64,000 nt of DNA from NCBI RefSeq assembly GCF_000210295.1, contig NC_026744.1, positions 2,232,001-2,296,000 of the forward strand, written 5' to 3'. The position numbers and the translations under genes are program-made. The stretch comes from Trypanosoma brucei gambiense DAL972 (taxonomy: Eukaryota > Euglenozoa > Kinetoplastea > Trypanosomatida > Trypanosomatidae). Under the pieces are notes generated by a model that did no database searches, had not been told where the DNA came from, and saw nothing but the letters and a program-made list of their open reading frames with translations. Below, piece after piece: positions 57,393 through 64,000 of the stretch (position 1 is the stretch's first letter; each line of letters starts with the position of its first letter).

Positions 57393-58322
57393 ATGAGGTC
57401 AACTGAGGTCGGGCGTGTTGTGGAGGATTTTATTGTACTCCCTCCGACACCCAAATCCAAGTGGAAGTTGTCTGATTTCGAGCTTTTGCACAAACTTGGC
57501 GGCGGCAATTACGGGGATGTACACCTCGCCTCCGTGAAGGATTGCAATTTTGTTTGCGCGCTGAAAAGGTTGTCCATTAAAAAACTTGCGGATTTTGACA
57601 TTGCGACGCAACTCCGTCGTGAAATTGAGATCGCTTTTAACACGCGTCACAAGTACCTGCTGCGAACCTATGCATACTTCTTTGACGAAACTGATATTTA
57701 TCTCATTATGGAGCCATGCAGCAACGGCATGCTTTACACGGAACTCAACCGAGTGAAATGCTTTGCGCCACCGACAGCAGCCCGTTACGTGGCTCAGCTC
57801 GCTGAAGCCCTTCTCTACTTGCATCAACATCACATCCTCCACCGCGACATTAAGCCGGAGAATATTTTACTAGATCACAACAATAACATCAAACTGGCGG
57901 ATTTCGGTTGGTCAGTCCACGATCCGGATAACCGTCGCAAGACATCTTGCGGGACGCCAGAGTATTTTCCACCAGAAATTGTGGGACGACAAGCGTACGA
58001 TACGAGTGCTGACCTTTGGTGCCTGGGCATCTTCTGTTATGAGCTTCTCGTTGGTAAAACACCGTTTGTTGGAAAGGATACAGACCAAATCTGCAAGAAC
58101 ATTCATTCCATGCACTTCAAAATACCGGATAATATACCGTCAGAAGCGAAGGACCTCATCGCGAACTTGCTTCTGCGTGATGGGTCACGGAGGCTTGCAC
58201 TTCACCGTGTCGTGAATCACCAGTTCCTTCTAAAGTATTATTATCTCCCAAACAATTTACAACCTCCCACTGGAAAGCGTCCGCGTCTCGATGCAGAGCC
58301 AACTGCAGGGAAAGAGAATTAA
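57393..58322 (+). CDS. AUK1: Aurora kinase (AUK1), chromosomal passenger complex
   Basis: The mitotic Ser/Thr kinase for spindle assembly, chromosome segregation and cytokinesis initiation in trypanosomes. The 309 residues have GGGNYGDVHLA at 36-46, K58 (CALKRL), HRD 150-152 with N157, and D170-F-G-W-S, the Aurora hallmark. The activation segment RRKTSCGTPEYFPPE carries T184, the likely autophosphorylation site. A short C-terminal tail follows. The frame is open to an ATG at 57357 (12 residues more, LLKFLFFLVET), but that ATG precedes the best AG acceptor, so 57393 is preferred. The catalytic domain is intact. Close relatives in the genome (other Auroras) cannot be excluded, but the position next to RAD50 matches AUK1 as I recall it. 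Confidence 0.93.
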   Translation: MRSTEVGRVVEDFIVLPPTPKSKWKLSDFELLHKLGGGNYGDVHLASVKDCNFVCALKRLSIKKLADFDIATQLRREIEIAFNTRHKYLLRTYAYFFDETDIYLIMEPCSNGMLYTELNRVKCFAPPTAARYVAQLAEALLYLHQHHILHRDIKPENILLDHNNNIKLADFGWSVHDPDNRRKTSCGTPEYFPPEIVGRQAYDTSADLWCLGIFCYELLVGKTPFVGKDTDQICKNIHSMHFKIPDNIPSEAKDLIANLLLRDGSRRLALHRVVNHQFLLKYYYLPNNLQPPTGKRPRLDAEPTAGKEN

Positions 58323-58495
58323 AAATCACAACAGAAGCAAAAGTGAAGGAAGGGAGAAAAACACTTTTAGGCATTACCCCGCATGAATTGTATTGTGCTT
58401 GTGTGTTCTCATACAAACACTCCCATAATTGATGGTGTATTTGTACTACTTGTTCACTGCTGTTTATTAGAGAGAGGAAGAATGGGGGCGGGGAA

Positions 58496-58520
58496 AACAA
58501 CAACAACAACAACAACAACA
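58496..58520. repeat. (CAA)n microsatellite
   Basis: Eight CAA units in a row, non-coding, in the AUK1 3' region. Confidence 0.85.
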
Positions 58521-59336
58521 GTGACAACCGAAAAGCCTTGCTTCCCTTTTGATTTATTTCCGAGGGAAAGTCGTGTCTGTTTTTTTTTCTTTCTGTAATT
58601 TTAATCTCAAAGTTCCTTACCCAGTTTCTATTTGAATTTAATTATCACTTTTCTTTCGTTTGTTACGCTTGTTTTTCGCCACTTTGCCCGCTTATGGGAG
58701 AGTGTCGGCTCATTTCCTTCACCTACGGAAGAAGTGAAGGGACGTGTGGTGATGATTATTGGATTCTTTGAAGCAGTAAAGGCGTGTAAATGTACACGCA
58801 TGATGAAGTTGTACACCTGCTGGGCAGTGTTTTACTAGCGGATAGTGGCAGTTTAGGATTGTGTTCGTGTTGAGTTTGTTTGTTTGTTTTTTGCTTTTGC
58901 GCTATTATTATTATTGTTGTTGTTTTTTACGTCGCCATTACAATTGTACTGTTATATGTTACCCTTCTTCTTGTTTTTGCGCTCGTTTTTCGGCTCGGTT
59001 GTTTGTACCCTTCCCATAATTTTTTAGAGGGACAGAGGTGTGATGATGCAACTCATGACTCGTGTTGTTTGTGCTGGCAGACAAGTAAAGCGAGAATCAA
59101 AAAAAAATAATAATAAATAATAATATCGAGAGGAACCCATCAGGCACCTTGTGTGAGGCAAATTGCAAGCGAGGACCAAGAAGATAGAACCCCGCTAGGG
59201 GCGTAGATTTCGGAGAGGATTGTTCGATATAACTCCCCCTTTTCTTTACTATTTTCTCACCCCTTCCATCATGTTGAAACCGCTTCTTCGCCAAGTCGCT
59301 AATTTCAGGCTCTTTCCTTCTTGCTGTGAATTGAAA

Positions 59337-59400
59337 CACTGCTTTCCCTTTCCCTTTTCCTTTTCCCTTTCCCTTTTTTCTTCTTTTACTCCCCCCTTCC
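59337..59400 (+). promoter_or_regulatory. Pyrimidine tract of the ZMYND10-like gene
   Basis: Quasi-repeated CCCTTTCCCTTTTCC units form a 60-base C/T run. Downstream AGs include the one in CTCTGCAG at 59480-59481, 45 bases before the ATG. Confidence 0.6.
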
Positions 59401-59525
59401 ACTTCGCATGTAAGGGCCGCTTTTTTGTCTCTTTTTCTAAATCACCTTTTAAAAAAAATAATAAATAAATTAACTCTGCAGGCCATTTTCTTGTCACAGA
59501 ATACAAATTCATATACGTTTTATAG

Positions 59526-60719
59526 ATGGAGTTCTCTGGATCTACATTATCCGTTGTGGAGGTCGAGCACACCGTTAGGCAACTGCGCCCATTTCCCCTT
59601 CAAGATATCGGAACGGCAGAGTGGAAGAATCAGCGGGAAGCCGTGGAGCGACTCAACATGTGCACTCATAGTAACGCCGTTCTGAAAAAAGACGATACAG
59701 TTAAGGCATTTCTCATAGAACATGAAAAGCTTCCTGTGTTACTGCACGAGTTGTTGGTTATGGAAGTGTGGCGGCAGCGTGTGCTTCCATTGATAAAGGA
59801 CCAAATAGTCCAGCATCCAGCTGGCATTTACATGTACGTGCAGTACGAGATGGTGTTGCTAAACCTCTTCGAGTGCATCGCATTTCACGAGGAAGTTGTG
59901 GTGGCTCTTGACGAGGATGTATTGGAGTTAATTGACTACTGTTGGCGACAGGCTTCGAGACTTTTCGCAGAGCAGAATGTCAACGAAGTACAGAGCAAAC
60001 CAACAGCCCGGGATGTTAGCAACGCTGCGAATACGGTGGGGGAGGTCCTCAAAAGTGCGGACCGGCAGATGCTTCATGCCATTTATCAGCGTGCAATGGC
60101 TTCCCTTTCTATCCTGTGGTTTATCATCGATCGGTTGAACCAACTTCCTCTCGCGGCGTCCAACTCGGTTCTCGTAAAGAACGATCTCATTCTTGGACTT
60201 ACGGAGGTGATGTTGCTTCAGCCGTGGTTACGGCGCTCCTCAGAGGTAACACAGAAGTTTTTCAACGGTGAGTTCAAAGACATTCCGCGGGCTGATGTAT
60301 TGCTTGTTTGTACGCCTGAGGCCCACACATGGTTTTCGCTCCATAAACTACTTTGTGACCCGGAGTGCCGGCGGCGGTACTCGTATACACAAAGCAAGAA
60401 GGAACTCATCCTGCGCATTCGACATTTTCTTAATGACACCCTCGTTGATCAAATACCAGCTCTTGCGAGCTTGCAGAGGGCGCTTGAGGAGCTTTCGTTT
60501 CTCCAACCGCCCAGCGGAACAGAAGAAAAGTTTAAAAGCACCCTTACGATTGAGCAGGTCCCACGTATCATGACGTTGGTGGAGGTGGAGAGAAAAGGGA
60601 GTTGGGACGATCTCGCGTCCACATTCCGTGCCATGCTGCAGGACCCGAGTGTTCGCAACGAGGACGCGATGAGGTTATCGAGAATATTTGACGAAATGTT
60701 TTCCGATCAGTTGAAGTAA
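59526..60719 (+). CDS. ZMYND10: ZMYND10-like dynein-assembly factor lacking the MYND finger
   Basis: A 397-residue homologue of ZMYND10, which works with chaperones in cytoplasmic preassembly of axonemal dyneins. The similarity runs along the whole protein: VRQLRPFPLQDIG near the N-terminus (human VRGLRSFPLREMG), ERLNMCTHSNAV, VPLI/YMYVQYEMVLLNLFE, LELIDYCWR, MASLSILWFIID, then RRYSYTQSKKELILRIRHFL with DTLVDQIPALASLQ, and LTIEQVPRIM. It ends at EMFSDQLK, just where the human protein continues into its C-terminal MYND zinc finger. The MYND finger is therefore absent and no frame downstream restores it. The neighbouring gene encodes a different MYND protein. It acts in the cytosol by inference. 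Confidence 0.88.
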   Translation: MEFSGSTLSVVEVEHTVRQLRPFPLQDIGTAEWKNQREAVERLNMCTHSNAVLKKDDTVKAFLIEHEKLPVLLHELLVMEVWRQRVLPLIKDQIVQHPAGIYMYVQYEMVLLNLFECIAFHEEVVVALDEDVLELIDYCWRQASRLFAEQNVNEVQSKPTARDVSNAANTVGEVLKSADRQMLHAIYQRAMASLSILWFIIDRLNQLPLAASNSVLVKNDLILGLTEVMLLQPWLRRSSEVTQKFFNGEFKDIPRADVLLVCTPEAHTWFSLHKLLCDPECRRRYSYTQSKKELILRIRHFLNDTLVDQIPALASLQRALEELSFLQPPSGTEEKFKSTLTIEQVPRIMTLVEVERKGSWDDLASTFRAMLQDPSVRNEDAMRLSRIFDEMFSDQLK

Positions 60720-60888
60720 CGAACATCTGATATATCCACATGCGGGGAAACCATCCAGGTCTGCGTGTCAAAATGGCTGAGGTAAGAAATTACAGACCTA
60801 GAAAGGAGGTACAGAGTTATAATATATACATATTGGGTGGATACTGAAGGGTAGTGCGGCCCGTTTGCTTTACCCCGTATTTTTTCAG

Positions 60889-60907
60889 CACACACACACA
60901 CACACAC
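60889..60907. repeat. (CA)n microsatellite next to CT-rich tract
   Basis: CA repeated about nine times and followed directly by CTCTCTCTCTCCCTC, giving a length-variable element within a splice region. Confidence 0.85.
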
Positions 60908-61230
60908 GCTCTCTCTCTCCCTCTTTCATTTCTTACCTTTTCATTTTACTTAATTCTTATGGCAACGGCCACTGCTGCCTTTCCGTTGTGTGGAAAAAGT
61001 ATGTCAGCATCTTTGATCTCCTGAAAGGGGAGTAGCAAGGGAGGAGTTGAATAATTGTAGACGATAGTGCACGGCACGGGTAAACGTAGTGTAATAAGGA
61101 CGCGCAACAAACTGTGTGTAGTTGTGTGTGTCTATCTTATAGTTTCGTGCGTGTGACGTTTTTTTTTTTTTAGATTCCAGTTCTTATAGAATAATAGAGC
61201 GGGGGGTTGGGCGAGGGGGTGTGCAAAAAG

Positions 61231-61249
61231 TTATATATATATATATATA
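61231..61249. repeat. (TA)n microsatellite in the leader of the TPR-MYND gene
   Basis: About nine TA units 190 bases before the ATG, probably in the 5' UTR. Confidence 0.8.
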
Positions 61250-61439
61250 CCAGATCCTGCAGGCAGGTTCCTCGCACTGCAGCTCTGAAGTGAGAAAGCT
61301 AAGGCGGTTGGCGTAAGGGGAACTGACATAAGATATACAGTGAAAGTTGCTCTTTGAGAAAGTAAGAGGTGGACGGAGGCGCTAGGACTAATAGTGGCGC
61401 CTGATATATTGTGCGACATTCGGTGTACGTTAGAAGGAC

Positions 61440-63641
61440 ATGTCTGATGTTCCGGAGCTTCCGTCATTTGAGGCGACGGACGTTGACGACCGTCCGCCAC
61501 CTCCATCGATCAGTGACTACCCCATAGGCTGTGAGGTGGGTCTCGTGGATATCAACATTGCCAAGGTGGCACAGACGGAGGAGTTGTGGGAGCCTTTCAT
61601 GGACCACTTCTTTACTCAAGGGAGACGGACGGTGCGGGTGGTGAGACACCAGGGCGATTATACCTTTGTGGTAAGCGAGGAAGATTCCATGATTGTGGGT
61701 TGCACATTGTACCGTGCCTGTCTTTGTGAACCTAAGGTGCGCATCGGTAAGTACGGTGGCACCAATGCCATAGTTTTGGGGTGTGACAGCACACACTCCA
61801 TTGAGGGACGCACTTCCGGTTTGTCTCTCGTGACGGATCGTGAAGGTGATGCGGTGTGGGGCCCTGACTCGCCATTTCCTGATGGCGCAGCTGCCGATGG
61901 GGCCCCGGTGCTTGAATTTACGCCCCCAAGAGAGTCTGAGATTCCTTCGGACTGCCTCGAACGTGGGGGCCCATGTGTGCAGGAGCAACCAACGAAAGGG
62001 CAGGCCACACTGGAGGAGCGACGGTACAATTCTGCGTTAATGAAGGCCTACGATGCTAGGATGAGGAAGGATTATAGTGAAGCCGTGCGGTACTGCACCA
62101 AGGCGTTGAGGCATTGTCCCAGTGGCTGTGTGAGAGCATTAGCTAACCGTTCAGCTATGTACCTGAGCATGCGTGACCCGAAAGCGGCCCTTGCGGATGC
62201 TCTTAAGGTGATTGAGCTGATGCCCAGCAACTATGTAGGCTACGTTCGCGCGGGTAATGCCATGCGTGGATTGAAGCGGAATGGAGAGGCACGGAACTTT
62301 TACCAGGAGGCACTAAAGTTGGACCCAAACAACGAAACAATTAAGTATCTAGAAAAAGATAACGCGGTGCTGATGGTGTACGCTTCGAGGCGGCGCAGAG
62401 GGCAGCATGCCTACGTTAGTGTGGATCGATCGACCCTTAATATCATTCTCGTATCGGGGAAGGATCAGTGTGCAGGTGACGTAGCCTGGGAGGAAATAAC
62501 GTCTATTGTAGCTCCACTCGGTGAGACTGCGGATCTTTGCGATGCATCAGCGTGTATTTGCCCCCCACACGTGTGTGGAAACTGTTACCGACCACTTACC
62601 AAAGTCGAGGATTTCTTCAACTCTCTTGTAGGTGTGGAGCTGAGTCTCTTGAATGAGCTGTACAGCGGTTGCAATGCTGTAAGTTGTACTTACAGCTGTG
62701 GCACCGTGTTCTGCTCAGAGAATTGTCGTACGAAGGGTTGGGCTTCTCACCACTGGATAGAATGCCCTGTTATCGGCAAGTGGCGTGAAGCATTTAAGAA
62801 TATATCTGCTGTTTACAGATCGTTCTACGCTGATTGTGCGTCCCACATAAATATGGTGACACCTGCAAAGGAGCAGGCAAACGGCTCGACAGATGGCCGT
62901 GATGGTTCCAGCAATTATGACGGCCCGTTTGCTTCACTTGCCTTATCTGTGGAGGGTAACCTAACTCAGGCACTGATTGCGTGCTGTCGACTTGCTTGCC
63001 GTATGTTTGTGGATGCCGTTAGTCGTGGACAGGCACTGAAGGATGTGGTCCTGCCATACAATTGGTTGTTGCCAGAAGATTGTAGCTACGTTCGTGTGAC
63101 TGACGAAGGGGCAGCCAATAACGTGTTCACCCTAATCGCTAACAAGATGCTGAGACCCGTTTACGTATCACTTGAGCGGTGCTTTGATAACGAAGAGGGG
63201 GAATATCTTTCATTTGAGCTCTTCCTTCGCTTTTTTGAGCGAGCCCGCTTCAACAGCATCAAGTTACGCACATCATTGTGGCCCACCGTGCAGAAGGAAG
63301 CAAGGTGCTACAAGGAGCGACCCGCAGGTTTCGGTACCACAGAAATCGTAGGAGGACGAAATGTAGGTGTCTCTCTGGACCGGCAGTTGGAACACATTCA
63401 GTCGGCCCAAGCGACCTCTGTTGCGGGTTATTACGAGTACCTTGCGCTTTTTACCGCCTTTCCGGCGGCTTTCTCTCCACAACCAACCCGAAGTAAGCGA
63501 AACTTGGAGTCGCCGCGTCACAACTTGAATTTGAGGTTGGATATTGAGTCCTCTGCGATGATTCGAGCGGATGCAATTGAATATATTGCCGAAGGCGAGC
63601 AAATGGCTGTGGATCGATTGACTACTACATATTTTGTGTAG
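61440..63641 (+). CDS. TPR and MYND zinc-finger protein, possibly a degenerate SMYD-type
   Basis: A 733-residue protein. After an N-terminal part of about 195 residues I cannot assign comes a TPR domain at about 200-305 (YNSALMKAYDARMRKDYSEA, ALANRSAMYLSMRDPKAALA, GEARNFYQEALKLDPNNE). A MYND finger follows with C379-x2-C382, then an unusual insert of 33 residues, then C416, C420, C425, C429, H438 and C442. The last 250 residues have weak features of the split SET domain of SMYD proteins (RFNSIKLR near an NAF-like position and ADAIEYIAEGEQMAVDRLTT near a GEE-like position), but the NHSC motif is absent, so methyltransferase activity is doubtful. TPR plus MYND suggests a chaperone or adaptor role. 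Intact frame. Confidence 0.75.
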   Translation: MSDVPELPSFEATDVDDRPPPPSISDYPIGCEVGLVDINIAKVAQTEELWEPFMDHFFTQGRRTVRVVRHQGDYTFVVSEEDSMIVGCTLYRACLCEPKVRIGKYGGTNAIVLGCDSTHSIEGRTSGLSLVTDREGDAVWGPDSPFPDGAAADGAPVLEFTPPRESEIPSDCLERGGPCVQEQPTKGQATLEERRYNSALMKAYDARMRKDYSEAVRYCTKALRHCPSGCVRALANRSAMYLSMRDPKAALADALKVIELMPSNYVGYVRAGNAMRGLKRNGEARNFYQEALKLDPNNETIKYLEKDNAVLMVYASRRRRGQHAYVSVDRSTLNIILVSGKDQCAGDVAWEEITSIVAPLGETADLCDASACICPPHVCGNCYRPLTKVEDFFNSLVGVELSLLNELYSGCNAVSCTYSCGTVFCSENCRTKGWASHHWIECPVIGKWREAFKNISAVYRSFYADCASHINMVTPAKEQANGSTDGRDGSSNYDGPFASLALSVEGNLTQALIACCRLACRMFVDAVSRGQALKDVVLPYNWLLPEDCSYVRVTDEGAANNVFTLIANKMLRPVYVSLERCFDNEEGEYLSFELFLRFFERARFNSIKLRTSLWPTVQKEARCYKERPAGFGTTEIVGGRNVGVSLDRQLEHIQSAQATSVAGYYEYLALFTAFPAAFSPQPTRSKRNLESPRHNLNLRLDIESSAMIRADAIEYIAEGEQMAVDRLTTTYFV

Positions 63642-64000
63642 TTGGTGAAAACAAACTGCGTTTAACTCCAGTGGGTGCCGGCACGTGCTTCGTGGGAACT
63701 TTGTTTTATGATGTGTTAAAGTTGCGGGGCGGGTTAGGAGTCATGAATGCGTGGGACGAAAAAAAAAAGCAACAAAGAAACTCGCGAGCACAAACAAGCA
63801 TGCACAAACGCAATCAAAGACCAACAACAAAGCGGAAGTGGAAGTGCAGAAGGCGGTGTGTGATGGCAGTTTCCCACCACCACCGCCGCCCCCCCCCCTC
63901 CAAAAAAAAAAAGAAGAAAAGGGAGACATTTGATGTTTTATTGTTTTGTTTTGTTTTTTCGACCCAAGTAGCGACAATCCTAGTCATTAGCGGCACGAGT
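63642..64000 (+). other. 3' spacer at window end
   Basis: No gene. Homopolymers (A11 around 63760, C-runs 63889-63898, A11 at 63901) and CCACCACCACCGCCGCC sequence; open frames here are low complexity. Confidence 0.5.

Larger units (their letters stand above)
58323..59525 (+). other. 1.2-kb spacer between AUK1 and ZMYND10
   Basis: No gene. Contains a (CAA)8 repeat (58496-58520), a T-run (58579-58588), TTATTATTATTGTTGTTG (58902-58924), and the pyrimidine tract at 59337-59400. Confidence 0.5.
60720..61439 (+). other. Spacer between ZMYND10 and the TPR-MYND gene
   Basis: No gene. A CA repeat (60889-60907) passes into CT-rich sequence (60907-60930), a good splice tract. A T12 run with AG follows at 61160-61173, and a (TA)9 tract at 61231-61249. 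Confidence 0.5.

Noticed and set aside
2..63641. Functional clustering of flagellar and DNA-repair genes
   Set aside because: Several such genes do occur here, but trypanosome polycistrons are not functionally organised and the genes between them are unrelated; no evidence for an operon-like system.

Overview
The window looks like an internal piece of a Trypanosoma brucei-group chromosome (Kinetoplastea). Every credible gene lies on the + strand, the genes have no introns, and they are separated by T-rich, pyrimidine-tract-containing spacers ending in AG. That is the layout of a polycistronic unit processed by spliced-leader trans-splicing and polyadenylation. The run RAD51 - RPS26 - RAD50 - Aurora kinase (48.7-58.3 kb) matches what I remember of T. 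brucei chromosome 11; this is recall, not a search. No strand-switch region, VSG, retroelement, tRNA, rRNA or CRISPR array was recognised.

Layout: (1) 0-12 kb: the 3' part of a RAD5/RAD16-type SNF2-RING ATPase, a small coiled-coil protein, a candidate axonemal protein, an unknown basic protein, the SSU processome factor UTP3/SAS10, an EF-hand-bearing VMP1, an HROB-like OB-fold protein and a BTB/KCTD-like protein. (2) 12-24 kb: PP1 phosphatase behind a long purine-rich, ATG-free leader, a 3-kb gene-free stretch, a YAR1-like ankyrin protein, a two-TM protein, SEC13, the tiny V-ATPase subunit e and a KDEL receptor (ERD2) broken by one base. (3) 24-41 kb: ULK4 and a 4152-residue inner-arm dynein heavy chain. 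(4) 41-52 kb: a small basic protein, a CDKL-like kinase, VPS37, a mini-RING protein, RAD51 (also broken by one base) and RPS26. (5) 52-64 kb: RAD50, Aurora kinase AUK1, a ZMYND10 homologue without its MYND finger, and a TPR-MYND protein with a possibly degenerate SET-like tail.

Functionally the unit mixes housekeeping, flagellum building (dynein, ULK4, ZMYND10, perhaps the 2414-3667 protein), homologous recombination (RAD51, RAD50, the HROB-like protein, the SNF2-RING protein), secretion and trafficking (SEC13, ERD2, VMP1, VPS37) and ribosome biogenesis (UTP3, the YAR1-like protein, RPS26). In trypanosomes such co-location does not imply co-regulation. The strongest leads are the two single-base frameshifts in otherwise perfect conserved genes, the 531-nt ATG-free PP1 leader, and the divergent homologues (HROB-like, ZMYND10 without MYND, ULK4 lacking the VAIK lysine, EF-hand VMP1). 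Several reading frames extend upstream from GTG or TTG; starts here were moved to the first suitable ATG after a plausible splice acceptor.
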